A DNA stretch of 55,931 nt from an uncultured Lachnobacterium sp. (GCA_937889225.1 CALAST010000098.1:1-55931), one strand, 5' to 3'; counted from the stretch's first letter, positions 7,373-16,262 are shown. A program made the numbers and translations. The notes: generated from the letters alone by a model not told the origin.

Positions 7373-7793
7373 CAATATCAATAGATATCGGTATTCTTGT
7401 ACGGTCCAAATAAGCGGTAATAGAAACATTTACGCCATGATATTCTTTAAACTCTGTAATATTTATTACTTCTAATGAATCCAAGGCAAATCTTAGGGCA
7501 TCATCACATTCTATCGAAAATATATGCTGAAATACTTCTTTCATTTTTTCGGCATCATTTGAAATATGCTGTGCCAAAAGGTCAATATCTGTTGTTGCTC
7601 TTGCAAAATTTCCATCAAATAATGCATACAGAAAAATACCGCCTTTTAAGGTAAAACGTTCAGCATATTCTGAAATAGATAATCTGTAAATAGCTCTCTC
7701 TAATCCATAAGTCACCAACTCATCCTGCATGGTTCTTCCGTCTTCTTTTGCCTGATTTTTCAGTCTGTCTTTTACTGATATTGCACTTATCAT
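7356..7793 (-). pseudogene. Truncated AbiEii-type nucleotidyltransferase toxin
   Basis: The 145 residues match the N-terminal half of AbiEii/AbiGii toxins: KDRLKNQAKEDGRTMQDEL, then YRLSISEYAERFTLKGG, then ATTDIDLLAQH with the paired Asp of the nucleotidyltransferase fold, ending just after RIPISIDIGF, where intact family members continue with GDVI and about 130 more residues. The break coincides with the start of the membrane-protein remnant. The ATG overlaps the antitoxin stop (ATGA). The C-terminal half is missing, so it is probably inactive. Confidence 0.75.
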
Positions 7794-8377
7794 ACAAGTA
7801 CCTCCAAATATGTTTTCATAACTTCCCCACATTTAAGCAGTTCCGCATAACGTAATAATCTGTTAAGATTTCTGTCCTTTCTTCTAAGATAATTAGTGAG
7901 AACTTCCTTTGTTTCTTCAATACCGATTTTTTCCCGAAAAGACACAATATCTACCACTGTCTTCTCTATATCATAAATTCTGAACTGATTCTTACCTTCC
8001 TGTATCATCTCAATTCCTGTTTCAAAACGTTCATCTGAATAATAATAAATCGATAATACCGGCCAATCCGGCATAGTTGAAACCTTTGCTTTTCTTTGAA
8101 TTGCTACATCTACTGCATCTAATCTTACAGTTGTCAGATTATAATAAGATGCTGCACTCATAAGACAAACTACACCTTTTGGTGCATATGCCGGAACATA
8201 ATAAAAATCCGATTCCTCACCTTGATAATTTGTATTTTCGTAATATTTCCTATTTAATTTCAACAATATGCCCTCTGCAACTAATTGATTAATTTTATAA
8301 TGTGAAAACCCTGCCTTTTTTAACTCAACAATCGAAAATAACATCTTATCTTTTGGAAGTTTACATTCATTAGCCAT
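7790..8377 (-). CDS. AbiEi-type antitoxin, winged-helix regulator
   Basis: A 195-residue protein with an N-terminal winged-helix region (FSIVELKKAGFSHYKINQLV, then GILLKLNRKYY) and a C-terminal half (CLMSAASYYNLTTV, IYDIEKTVVDIVSFREKIG) typical of the AbiEi antitoxin of type IV toxin-antitoxin systems. In this family the antitoxin represses its operon and counteracts the AbiEii nucleotidyltransferase without tight binding. The protein looks full length although its partner is broken, as expected if loss of the toxin is tolerated and the antitoxin has not yet decayed. Confidence 0.85.
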   Translation of the reverse strand: MANECKLPKDKMLFSIVELKKAGFSHYKINQLVAEGILLKLNRKYYENTNYQGEESDFYYVPAYAPKGVVCLMSAASYYNLTTVRLDAVDVAIQRKAKVSTMPDWPVLSIYYYSDERFETGIEMIQEGKNQFRIYDIEKTVVDIVSFREKIGIEETKEVLTNYLRRKDRNLNRLLRYAELLKCGEVMKTYLEVLV

Positions 8378-8520
8378 TCATCATCACCCCGCTTTTATCA
8401 TTCCCCTTTTATAAAAATTATATTTTAATATTTTTCGGCACATATTTTTATTTGCCGAATTTTATTTAATTTTATAATTAACGAATGATAAAGTCAATAC
8501 TACTACCAAATTTTTATAGA

Positions 8521-8806
8521 AGATAGTGTAAAATTACAGTAGGAAAAATTTTTGCGATAAATATCCTTATGATGTATACTAAGAATTAATTATGGATAGA
8601 ACTCTCTTTTTTCTACTTTTGTTATTCTGGTTCCAAATTCGACATAAACTGGGATTATTTTTTACTAAATTTATTGGTTAATTAAGGTGAAAAGTGGATT
8701 TTTTTTTACTTTTACCGCAATTTTCATTTCAAAATAAGCAAAACCGAAACATTTTCATGAAAGAAAGTCTGTCCTTTATTTTCCTACAGTAACTTTACAC
8801 TATCTG
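8521..8806. mobile_element. MITE-like element with 27-bp inverted ends
   Basis: Bases 8521-8547 and 8780-8806 are inverted repeats with only two mismatches in 27 and enclose about 230 bases of AT-rich DNA without a convincing coding frame. This fills most of the gap between abiEi and ktrB. A 13-base motif just right of it (8806-8818) also matches the right end of the element at 33916-34048 with one mismatch. No clear target duplication was found. Confidence 0.5.
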
Positions 8807-8820
8807 TGAACAGTAACATG

Positions 8821-8849
8821 TTGATAGTTTAGAACGAAAATATTATAAT
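8821..8849 (+). promoter_or_regulatory. Sigma-A promoter of the potassium uptake genes
   Basis: TTGATA (8821-8826), a 17-base spacer and TATAAT (8844-8849), followed by GGAGGG at about 8870 and ATG at 8888. It starts just beyond the MITE-like element. Confidence 0.7.
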
Positions 8850-8887
8850 AAAAATAAAATATTGATGAAGGAGGGTAGGTTTTTAGT

Positions 8888-10249
8888 ATGAAAAATAAAA
8901 TGCAATGGAATTTATCAACAACGCAAGTGATTATGCTTAGCTTCGTTGTGGTAATATTAATAGGAAGTATGTTACTTGCATTGCCTATCAGTTCAGCAAC
9001 GGGAATTGCTGTTCCATATATAGATGCATTGTTTACAGCAACAACTGCTACTTGTGTGACGGGGCTTGTGACGGTGCCTACGGTTTCAGCATGGAGTACA
9101 TTTGGGCATATTGTGATATTGATTTTGATACAGATTGGCGGTTTGGGTGTTATTACCATTATGTCAGCATTAATGATGATTATGAATCGTAGAATTGGTA
9201 TTGCAGACCGAATGTTAATTCAGGATGCATTTAATTTGAATACGCTTTCCGGACTTGTAAAATTTGTTCGAAAAGTTTTGATAGGAACGTTTTTGATTGA
9301 AGGTATAGGGGCAATCTTATATATGTTTGTGTTTATTCCTCAATTTGGTGTAAGAGGCATATGGATTTCCATTTTTAATGCGATATCTGCTTTTTGTAAT
9401 GCAGGAATGGATATTATATCGGAAAATAGCTTATGTGACTATGCAACAAATCCGCTTATTAATATCGTAACGAGTTTGCTGATTATATTAGGCGGTATTG
9501 GATATATTGTTTGGTGGGATGTATTGCGGGTGTTAGGAAATAAAAAAATCTTAAAACGTAATATATTTAAACATTTAACACTTCACAGCAAAATAGCGAT
9601 TTCTGTAACAGGAATTTTAATTGTAATGGGAGCAATGGCAGTATTTATTTTTGAATATAATAATCCGCTTACATTAAAAGAGTATTCGCTGTTTGATAAA
9701 ATTCAAATTGCATTGTTCCAATCGGTTACAACAAGAACTGCCGGCTTTGTGACAATTCCTCAGCAGGATTTGACAAATGCGACTGCGTTCATTTCTTTGC
9801 TTTTGATGTTTATTGGTGGTTCACCTGTTGGAACAGCGGGCGGAATTAAGACAGTAACAATTGCGATATTAGCATTATCTACGCTTGCATCTGTAAGAGG
9901 TAAAAATGCAGTAACAATTTTTGACAGGGATTTATCCAGAGAGGCAGTAAGTAAGGCAACTGCTGTACTTAGTATGTCATTTTTGATTATGTTTAGTTCA
10001 ACGGTACTTTTGTCAGCAGTAACAAATGCAGATGCGATGGATATTGTATATGAAACGGTAAGTGCGACAGCGACGGTAGGTTTGACAAGGAATTTAACGC
10101 CATTTTTAAATATATGGGGAAAATTAATTGTGATTGTGAATATGTATTTGGGCAGAGTAGGTCCGATTTCATTGGCGATTGCGTTTAATATGAAGAAGAA
10201 AAGTGAGAATATTATTAAAAATCCGACAGAGAAAATTAGTGTAGGATAA
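8888..10249 (+). CDS. ktrB: TrkH/KtrB-family potassium channel subunit
   Basis: A 453-residue membrane protein with the fourfold membrane-pore-membrane repeat of Trk/Ktr/HKT transporters. Four filter loops, each with the conserved glycine, are visible: TTATCVTGLV, SAFCNAGMDI, VTTRTAGFVTI and SATATVGLTR. It should import K+ coupled to Na+ or the membrane potential, gated by the RCK subunit encoded 51 bases downstream. Length fits KtrB better than the longer TrkH. No c-di-AMP riboswitch is visible in the leader. Confidence 0.92.
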   Translation: MKNKMQWNLSTTQVIMLSFVVVILIGSMLLALPISSATGIAVPYIDALFTATTATCVTGLVTVPTVSAWSTFGHIVILILIQIGGLGVITIMSALMMIMNRRIGIADRMLIQDAFNLNTLSGLVKFVRKVLIGTFLIEGIGAILYMFVFIPQFGVRGIWISIFNAISAFCNAGMDIISENSLCDYATNPLINIVTSLLIILGGIGYIVWWDVLRVLGNKKILKRNIFKHLTLHSKIAISVTGILIVMGAMAVFIFEYNNPLTLKEYSLFDKIQIALFQSVTTRTAGFVTIPQQDLTNATAFISLLLMFIGGSPVGTAGGIKTVTIAILALSTLASVRGKNAVTIFDRDLSREAVSKATAVLSMSFLIMFSSTVLLSAVTNADAMDIVYETVSATATVGLTRNLTPFLNIWGKLIVIVNMYLGRVGPISLAIAFNMKKKSENIIKNPTEKISVG

Positions 10250-10300
10250 TGAATAATTGTAAAGTGGTATATAGTTATTTGAGAAAGGAAAGAATAAATT

Positions 10301-10951
10301 ATGAGCATACATAAATCATATGCAGTCTTAGGACTTGGCAGATATGGAAAAGCGGTGGCAACAGAACTTGTAAATAATGGAGCAGAAGTGCTTGCGGTAG
10401 ATATGGATGAAGATATTGTAAATGCTGCAATTGCAGATATCCCATACTGTAAATGTGCAGATGTTACAGAGGCAGATGTAATCCGGCAGCTTGGAATTGC
10501 AAATATTGATGTTGTAATTGTTGGAATGGCCAATAATTTGGAAGCTAGTGTTATGGCAATTATGCTATGTAAAGAAGTTGGTGTAAAAAATATTATTGCA
10601 AAATGTTCAAGTGAAATGCACAGGAAGATATTGCTGAAAGTAGGTGCGGATAGAGTGGTATTTCCGGAAAATGAATCCGGCATAAGGCTTGCAAAAAATT
10701 TACTGAGTTCGGGATTTGTAGATTTGATTGAATTATCGGATGATGTTTCGCTGGTGGAATTGGATGTGAAACCAGAATGGCAGGGAAGGACAATTATGCA
10801 GATTGATTTTCGAAGAAAGTATGGTATTAACATCGTGGCAATTCGAAATGGAGATGATGTTTGCATTAATGTAAATCCGGATACACCATTGGAAAAGAAC
10901 ATGAAACTGATTGTAATTGCCAATACAGAACGATTGGAACGATTAAAATAA
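10301..10951 (+). CDS. ktrA: KtrA/TrkA-type RCK regulatory subunit for potassium uptake
   Basis: A 216-residue cytosolic protein. The N-terminal half is an RCK Rossmann domain (VLGLGRYGKAVATELVNNGA, then the acidic end VDMDED, then IGMANNLEASVMA), which binds ATP/ADP or NAD(H). The C-terminal 75 residues form a TrkA-C domain (VSLVELDVKPEWQGRTI, ending LIVIANTERLERLK), the usual c-di-AMP site in Firmicutes. A GAAAGGAAAG ribosome site precedes the ATG. It follows ktrB in the same direction, the standard two-gene arrangement. Confidence 0.92.
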   Translation: MSIHKSYAVLGLGRYGKAVATELVNNGAEVLAVDMDEDIVNAAIADIPYCKCADVTEADVIRQLGIANIDVVIVGMANNLEASVMAIMLCKEVGVKNIIAKCSSEMHRKILLKVGADRVVFPENESGIRLAKNLLSSGFVDLIELSDDVSLVELDVKPEWQGRTIMQIDFRRKYGINIVAIRNGDDVCINVNPDTPLEKNMKLIVIANTERLERLK

Positions 10952-11323
10952 GAGCATAATTATAAATGAGTGAATGAAAAGAAGCATAAAACTTTTATGA
11001 TGAAATAGCAAAGCAGATTGCGAATATCTGTTTGACTAAAAATAACAAAGTATATATTTTAGGAATGCATGAAGTGAAAGATAATTGTTTATTAGGCGAA
11101 TAGATAAACTGTGAAATATTTACAACGAATGTATAAAGAACTTCGAATATTTTAAGTGTGTGTGACAAATACTATTTGTGTAATGGTTCTAAAGTGAAAT
11201 ATAAAATGATAACTTTTAAACGACTAAGCCGTTGGCATAGGAATATATTTATAAGTTTTCATCTTAATAGTAAATATTGTAGAATCATTTATCTGTTTAA
11301 AATTTTCACAGGAGGTAAGTATA
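10952..11323. other. Gene-free stretch before the coat protein genes
   Basis: It holds one copy of the short repeat module at 11006-11036 and AT-rich DNA with a likely leader for the coat genes. A perfect AGGAGG lies directly before the ATG at 11324. I could not assign a sporulation sigma-factor promoter with confidence. Confidence 0.5.
11006..11036 (+). repeat. Copy of the short hairpin module of the dispersed repeat
   Basis: It matches the terminal module of the 166-bp repeat (consensus core GCGGATTGCGAATATCCGC followed by TTGAC), here with a few substitutions and no other module. Confidence 0.6.
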
Positions 11324-11509
11324 ATGTCACAGTTATCCGAAAAAGAACTTTCGTCTCTTCAAGACTTGCTTGCAGACGAGGACCTTTTAGTTAAAAAATT
11401 TAAAATGCTTGCAGAACATGCACAGGATGAAACTTTAAAATCAAAAATGTTAGAGATTTCAGAGAAACATCAGGGACATTTCAACGAGCTTTATTCGAAA
11501 TTATCATAG
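11324..11509 (+). CDS. Small helical protein of the spore coat CotF group
   Basis: A 61-residue acidic helical protein (SEKELSSLQDLLADEDLLVK, later HQGHFNELYSKLS) with AGGAGG 6 bases upstream. Paired in tandem, 12 bases before a second CotF-like gene, it matches the small coat-associated ferritin-like helix proteins common in Clostridia. A structural role in the spore coat is by family and neighbour only. Confidence 0.65.
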   Translation: MSQLSEKELSSLQDLLADEDLLVKKFKMLAEHAQDETLKSKMLEISEKHQGHFNELYSKLS

Positions 11510-11521
11510 GAGGTCAAAGTG

Positions 11522-11785
11522 ATGGCAGCAATCTATACAGAGAAAGAGATTTTAGGCGATGCTTTATCCACACAAAAAGCAACGACGGAATTGTTTAATA
11601 AATCAGCAAATGAATGTGTGCACGAAGATATGAGAGAAACTTTGCTTGATATTTTAGAAGAAGAACATGAAATTCAGCAGGATGTATTTTGCATGATGCA
11701 TAAACAGGGATTATATCCAACTCCGGCAGCTGATGAAATGAAAGTGCAGCAGTTAAAACAGCAGTATAAAAATTGCTGTAAATAA
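11522..11785 (+). CDS. Spore coat protein, CotF family
   Basis: An 87-residue protein (AAIYTEKEILGDALSTQKAT, then NECVHEDMRETLLDILEEEH, C terminus NCCK). The opening TEKEILGDALSTQK and the EEEHEIQQDVFxxM block are characteristic of CotF-type coat proteins. The ATG at 11522 is 8 bases after AGGAGG; an adjacent GTG at 11519 is less likely. The terminal cysteine pair could cross-link in the coat. It implies a spore-forming lineage. Confidence 0.75.
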   Translation: MAAIYTEKEILGDALSTQKATTELFNKSANECVHEDMRETLLDILEEEHEIQQDVFCMMHKQGLYPTPAADEMKVQQLKQQYKNCCK

Positions 11786-11834
11786 AATTATAAACAGACA
11801 ATAAGTCGGATTAAAAAATATTCGATTAAGAAAA

Positions 11835-11877
11835 GGCATGTGGATAAGATTTTTAAGACAAATTCACATGTCTTTTT
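11835..11877 (+). terminator. Rho-independent terminator after the coat protein genes
   Basis: An 8-base stem (11835-11842 with 11865-11872, one G-U pair) with a long loop is followed by five T residues, about 50 bases after the stop. Confidence 0.55.
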
Positions 11878-12011
11878 ATATGTATAGAATATATATTTTT
11901 GGCTAAATTTTCAGAAACAATTTTACACACTAATAAATATGAGTTACAATTTATATAATCGAAACGGATCCAAGGTAGAGTAAAGGAAATCTATAATAAG
12001 GCAGATGAATT

Positions 12012-12128
12012 TAACCGAATCAAGAAAGTTCCCCACTTCAAGTGCAAGAAGCGTTAAGTGGTGGCTTGACATTTCATATATTTATAATGTGGGTTTCTTA
12101 GCATGAAGTTTCGGTTACGAGTAAATAA
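12012..12128 (+). repeat. Divergent copy of the dispersed hairpin repeat
   Basis: It begins TAACCGAATCAAG like the full copies and keeps the CCACTT/AAGTGG hairpin with a changed loop. The middle has diverged, and it ends near a second CGGTTA at 12112-12117. It lies in the leader of the AEC transporter gene. Confidence 0.55.
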
Positions 12129-12166
12129 GCAGGTGCTTGGCAAGAAAACAAAGAAGGAGAAGGACT

Positions 12167-13189
12167 ATGGATACTTTAATTTTTGCATTAAATGCAATCT
12201 TACCAATTATTTTACTGATTTTTCTGGGATATTTTTTAAAGCAGAAAAATTTTTTAGACGAAGGATGGTTTAAAAAGGGAAATAAGCTGATTTTTAAAGT
12301 TTGTTTGCCGTGTTTGCTTTTTATTAATGTTTATAATATCGAATCGTTTCAATCAATAGATTGGTCCGTTGTTATCTATGCGGTGATTGCGATTGTTGCT
12401 GTATTTTTTATATGGCTGTTTGTTGTAAAAGTTACAATTCCCGACAATAAACAAAAAGGGGTTATTTTACAATGTGCATTTCGTTCAAATTTTGCGATTA
12501 TTGGATTGCCACTAGCGGAGTCACTTGGCGGAGTGGAAGGTATGGGAATTGCAGCCGTACTTAGTGCATTTTCGATTCCGGTTTTTAATATTCTTGCGGT
12601 AGTTGCATTAACGATGTATACAGGAGAGAATGGACAGAAAATCAATTTAGCTGATACCTTGAAAAAAATTGCAAAGAATCCGCTGATTATTGGCGTAGCA
12701 TGTGGTCTTATAGTGTTAGCGATTCGCCTTGTGCTTCCGGTACAAGCAGATAGTACACCAGTATTTACTTTAAAAGAAAATGTGCCATTTTTATTTGATG
12801 CCATAAACAATTTGGCAAAAATCAGTTCGCCACTTGCACTTATTATCTTAGGAGGACTTTTTGATTTTTCCGCAGTAAAAGAAATGAAAAATCAGATTTT
12901 AATTGGAACATTGTCGCGTGTTGTTGTAGTTCCTTTTGTGGCAATTGGTGTAGCGATTCTTCTTTCTACATATACATCGCTGATTCAGTTTGATGCTGCC
13001 GTTTATCCGGCATTAGTTGCTTTGTTTGGTTCTCCGGTTGCAGTTTCAAGTGCAATTATGGCACAGGAAATGGAAAATGACGGAGTTCTTGCAGGACAGC
13101 TTGTAGTATGGACTTCAATTGCCTCTATTTTTACTTTGTTTTTGGCGATTGTGTTATTGCGTGGACTTGGATTACTTAGTGTGATGTAG
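12167..13189 (+). CDS. AEC-family transporter (auxin efflux carrier type)
   Basis: A 340-residue membrane protein with about ten hydrophobic segments in two halves. Family features are the opening NAILPIILLIFLGYFLKQKN, KVCLPCLLFINVYN, the CAFRSNFAIIGLPLAE block with its Asn, and near the C terminus PALVALFGSPVAVSSAIMAQ. The family exports or imports small carboxylates in bacteria, and the substrate cannot be read here. The ATG at 12167 follows AAGGAGAAGG; an earlier in-frame ATG adds a basic stretch without ribosome site. Monocistronic. Confidence 0.9.
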   Translation: MDTLIFALNAILPIILLIFLGYFLKQKNFLDEGWFKKGNKLIFKVCLPCLLFINVYNIESFQSIDWSVVIYAVIAIVAVFFIWLFVVKVTIPDNKQKGVILQCAFRSNFAIIGLPLAESLGGVEGMGIAAVLSAFSIPVFNILAVVALTMYTGENGQKINLADTLKKIAKNPLIIGVACGLIVLAIRLVLPVQADSTPVFTLKENVPFLFDAINNLAKISSPLALIILGGLFDFSAVKEMKNQILIGTLSRVVVVPFVAIGVAILLSTYTSLIQFDAAVYPALVALFGSPVAVSSAIMAQEMENDGVLAGQLVVWTSIASIFTLFLAIVLLRGLGLLSVM

Positions 13190-13344
13190 AGAATAACATT
13201 GTTTCTTGGAATATTACATAGTTTTTTGATTGTAAACATTGTTATTTTATAAAGTATTTTGTGAAAAATCTTTATAAGATTGACTTGTATGGCTTGTATA
13301 GTTATTTGTTTGAACGCAGAGAAGCAACAAAGTTGCCTGGATTC

Positions 13345-13380
13345 ATGAGCAAGTAGCGAATGCAGATTGCGAGTGTCGAT
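13345..13380 (+). repeat. Short hairpin module of the dispersed repeat
   Basis: It matches ATGAGCAAGTAGCGAATGC of the full copy at 52466-52484, then a degraded hairpin. It lies between the AEC gene and the OLD nuclease gene. Confidence 0.6.
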
Positions 13381-13412
13381 TTTACGTTGTTAGGAAAGAA
13401 AGGGAGGAAATC

Positions 13413-15263
13413 ATGCAAATTCAGTCACTTTATATAAAAAATTTTAAATCCATACATGAACTTTTGATTGAAGATGTGGAAAATGCCTTGATTTTGGTCG
13501 GAAAAAATAATACAGGAAAAACCGTAGTATTAGACGCAATTCGTGCAGTTTGTGGACATTATACTGTGCAGGAACGGCATTTTAATCAGAAAAAGCAAAA
13601 TATTGAAATTGAAATGGTTTTGGAAATTACAGAAGACGATTTGCATCAGCTTCATCAAAATGGAATGGTAAGTTCGTTTAAGCGTTATGATTCTTGGAAA
13701 CGGGATTTTTATGAAAAATTGCCCTCTTATACCGAAGATTGTTTACGATTTGTATGTGTTATCAATCACGATGGAAAAATACGATATGAGGATGGAACGC
13801 ATAAAAATAATCGCTATATTCCGGAAGTTCTGCCAAAGCTGCATTTTATTGATACAGCTAGAGATTTGGCTTCTTTTCAAGAAGATTTGTTGATGTTTCA
13901 AAAAACACAAGATTTAATGCGTTTGCGTTCAAATACTTGCATGTTTGATTCGGCAAAGACTTGTAACCATTGTTTTAGCTGCATTGGTCTTATCAATCAA
14001 AAGAAACCACAAGATTTACAATTGTATGAGACGGTACGTTTGATGGAATATAAGATGTATCAGTTGAATCTAAGTGAGTTTTCCGAAAAAATAAATGAGA
14101 ATTATCGAAAAAATGGCGGTATGGAAGAAATTCATTATACATTATCCTGCGATATGGATAAGATGTTTGAAATAAAAGCTAATGCGTGGAGAGAAGAAAC
14201 CGGACGTTTGTGTTCTGTGGAAAATCTCGGAAATGGTATGAAAAGTATTTATATGCTGTCACTTTTGGAAACCTATGTGGAAGATGAAAAGTGCATTCCA
14301 AGTATTATTATAGTGGAATATCCGGAACTTTTTTTGCATCCTTCTTTACAAAAAACGGCAAGTCGCATTTTGTACCGTTTATCAAAGAAAAATCAGGTGA
14401 TTTTTACAACCCATTCTCCAAATATGGTGGCAAATTTCACAAAGGGTCAAATTTGTCAGATAGTGCTGGATGATGAAGGCTATTCTATAGCACGACAGAA
14501 TGCAGATATTGATGATATTTTAAATGACTTAGGCTATAGTGCCAATGATTTCTTAAATGTAGATTTTGTATTTATTGTAGAAGGAAAGCAGGATAAATCA
14601 CGTTTTCCGCTTTTATTGGAAAAGTATTATTCGGAAATTTATGATGAAAATGGCGAGCTGTCCCGTATTTCCATTATTACGACAAATAGTTGTACAAACA
14701 TTAAAACTTATGCAAATCTTAAATATATGAATCAGCTTTATTTGCGAGACCAATTTTTGATGATTCGTGATGGAGATGGAAAGAATGCAGAAGAACTCGC
14801 AGGACAACTTTGCCGTTATTATAGTGAACGGGATTTGCAGGATATTGATAAACTCCCAAGGGTGCGAAGACAAAATGTATTGATTTTAAAATATTATTCG
14901 TTTGAAAATTATTTTTTAAATCCAAAGGTTATGGCGAAACTTGGAATTGTGGAAAGTGAAGAAGCTTTTTGGGAGATTTTATTTGCAAAATGGAAACAGT
15001 ATTTGCATCGTATAAAAAGTGGGGAGCATTTAAGAGAAGTATTAGGGAAAGAGTTAGAATCCATTTCTGATTTGCAAGAGCATTTTGAGGAATTTAAAAT
15101 CTATATGCGGGGACATAATCTATATGATATTTTTTATAGCAAGTTCCGTGGAAAAGAAACAGCGATTCTCCGAAGTTATCTGGAAATTGCACCAAGAGAG
15201 GATTTTCAGGATATTTTGGAGGCGATTGATAGATTTGTGTATTTTGATAGTCGGAAGAAGTAA
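13413..15263 (+). CDS. OLD-family ATPase/TOPRIM nuclease with cysteine cluster
   Basis: A 616-residue protein. The N-terminal ATPase has Walker A GKNNTGKT near residue 31 and a Walker B equivalent IIIVEYPELFLHP near 300, then FTTHSPNM. The C-terminal TOPRIM domain shows FIVEGKQDKSRFP near 392 and the metal-binding RDGDG near 448. OLD proteins are nucleases, several acting in phage defence. Two oddities: C-x7-C-x2-C-x2-C near 175-190, which may bind zinc or iron-sulphur, and EYPE where the family usually has DEPE or EEPE, removing the expected catalytic glutamate. No GajB-like helicase is adjacent, so it is a class 1, stand-alone member. Confidence 0.85.
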   Translation: MQIQSLYIKNFKSIHELLIEDVENALILVGKNNTGKTVVLDAIRAVCGHYTVQERHFNQKKQNIEIEMVLEITEDDLHQLHQNGMVSSFKRYDSWKRDFYEKLPSYTEDCLRFVCVINHDGKIRYEDGTHKNNRYIPEVLPKLHFIDTARDLASFQEDLLMFQKTQDLMRLRSNTCMFDSAKTCNHCFSCIGLINQKKPQDLQLYETVRLMEYKMYQLNLSEFSEKINENYRKNGGMEEIHYTLSCDMDKMFEIKANAWREETGRLCSVENLGNGMKSIYMLSLLETYVEDEKCIPSIIIVEYPELFLHPSLQKTASRILYRLSKKNQVIFTTHSPNMVANFTKGQICQIVLDDEGYSIARQNADIDDILNDLGYSANDFLNVDFVFIVEGKQDKSRFPLLLEKYYSEIYDENGELSRISIITTNSCTNIKTYANLKYMNQLYLRDQFLMIRDGDGKNAEELAGQLCRYYSERDLQDIDKLPRVRRQNVLILKYYSFENYFLNPKVMAKLGIVESEEAFWEILFAKWKQYLHRIKSGEHLREVLGKELESISDLQEHFEEFKIYMRGHNLYDIFYSKFRGKETAILRSYLEIAPREDFQDILEAIDRFVYFDSRKK

Positions 15264-15295
15264 AAGTATATAGAATCATGGATGGAGAATGTAGA

Positions 15296-15406
15296 ATGGA
15301 TGAAAAACAAAGTGTAAAGCCTGTTGCTGTAATATTAAACGGTCTTTGTGCCATTATTTGGGGTTATCAATACAGAAAATCGAAAAAGAATTTAAATCAT
15401 TTATAA
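15296..15406 (+). CDS. Possible 36-residue hydrophobic small protein
   Basis: ATG at 15296, 9 bases after GGAG, encodes 36 residues with one hydrophobic segment (VAVILNGLCAIIWGYQY) and a basic tail (RKSKKNLNHL). It fits a single-pass small membrane protein following the OLD gene by 32 bases. There is no family evidence, and a chance frame is possible. Confidence 0.3.
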   Translation: MDEKQSVKPVAVILNGLCAIIWGYQYRKSKKNLNHL

Positions 15407-15457
15407 AATAAATACTTCCAGAAATGACAAAATAATTTCAGAAAAGAAAGGAAACGT

Positions 15458-15640
15458 ATGAAAAGTTATTTAATAAAAGACACAACAAAAGAAGAAAGAA
15501 TTGCATTGATTAAAGCATGGGTTCCGGCAGATGAAGAATTGGAAGATTGCGATATTGATTTATGGGACATGTACCGCGATTATATCAATGGAGAAAAAGA
15601 AATTGCACAGATAAATGCAGAGTTTGGAATGCAGATGTAG
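15458..15640 (+). CDS. Small acidic protein of unknown function
   Basis: Sixty residues (MKSYLIKDTTKEERIALIKA, then a run rich in Asp/Glu/Trp: WVPADEELEDCDIDLWDMY, then GEKEIAQINAEFGMQM). AAAGGAAA precedes the ATG. The composition and the complete helix pattern look like a real small protein, and I have an impression of similar short proteins in Lachnospiraceae, but I cannot name a function. A strong terminator follows. Confidence 0.6.
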   Translation: MKSYLIKDTTKEERIALIKAWVPADEELEDCDIDLWDMYRDYINGEKEIAQINAEFGMQM

Positions 15641-15698
15641 TTTGAGCTCCACCTGACACAGGAATGGGTTAAATTTTGCAAACTGATGTATGGAAAAT

Positions 15699-15747
15699 AA
15701 AAAGGTATTCGTTCACTTAAAAAACAGAGTGAAGGGATACCTTTTTA
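15699..15747. terminator. Bidirectional terminator between convergent genes
   Basis: AAAAAGGTAT (15699-15708) pairs with ATACCTTTTT (15737-15746), with an inner CACT/AGTG stem. Poly-A and poly-T flanks serve the small acidic protein gene (+) and tspO (-). Confidence 0.8.
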
Positions 15748-15788
15748 GTAAAATTTTAACTAAAATCAAAATATAAATTCTAAGATTT

Positions 15789-16262
15789 TCAACGATTCAA
15801 CCACCAAACTCCCAAATTTAAATATCCTGCAAATGTCAGCCATATTAAATAAGGAATATTCAAAAATGCGGCAATAGGTGAAATCGCATAAAATTTCCGA
15901 ATCATAATAAAGACCAAAATCCAAAGTAAAAGTAACCAGAAGAATGCAAATAAATACCACCCAAAATTAAAAAAGAAGATGGGCCAGAGAAAATTTACAA
16001 CCAACTGATAAAAGTAGATATTTTTTGCATCGGCAATTTCGCTTGCAGGAGCATCTGAAATAGAGATGATATACATGGATACTCCCATAAGCGTATAGAG
16101 AAACGTCCATACAATTGGAAATAAAATCGCAGGTGGCGAAAGAGGTGGTTTTGTTAGTATCGCAAAATTTTCCATCGCATTTTGTGATAAAAATCCAGCA
16201 AGAATTCCTGTTAAGAGTGGTACTGCAAGAGAGGTTATGAGTTTTCGGATATTAATTTTCAT
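15789..16262 (-). CDS. tspO: TspO/MBR (translocator) family membrane protein
   Basis: A 157-residue five-helix membrane protein with the family hallmarks KPPLSPPAILFPIVWTFLY (the first cytoplasmic loop and helix 2), VVNFLWPIFFF, and C-terminal PYLIWLTFAGYLN. TspO proteins bind porphyrins and similar ligands in the membrane; the bacterial role is linked to tetrapyrrole photo-chemistry and stress. The length is normal. It is convergent with the upstream small gene and has its own promoter region in the gap to 16502. Confidence 0.93.
   Translation of the reverse strand: MKINIRKLITSLAVPLLTGILAGFLSQNAMENFAILTKPPLSPPAILFPIVWTFLYTLMGVSMYIISISDAPASEIADAKNIYFYQLVVNFLWPIFFFNFGWYLFAFFWLLLLWILVFIMIRKFYAISPIAAFLNIPYLIWLTFAGYLNLGVWWLNR

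Noticed and set aside
9760..10923. Long open frame on the minus strand across ktrB and ktrA
   Set aside because: It is antisense to two clear genes, Ser/Thr/Ile/Phe-rich without a domain, has no ribosome site and spans their intergenic gap; it reflects codon bias on the coding strand.
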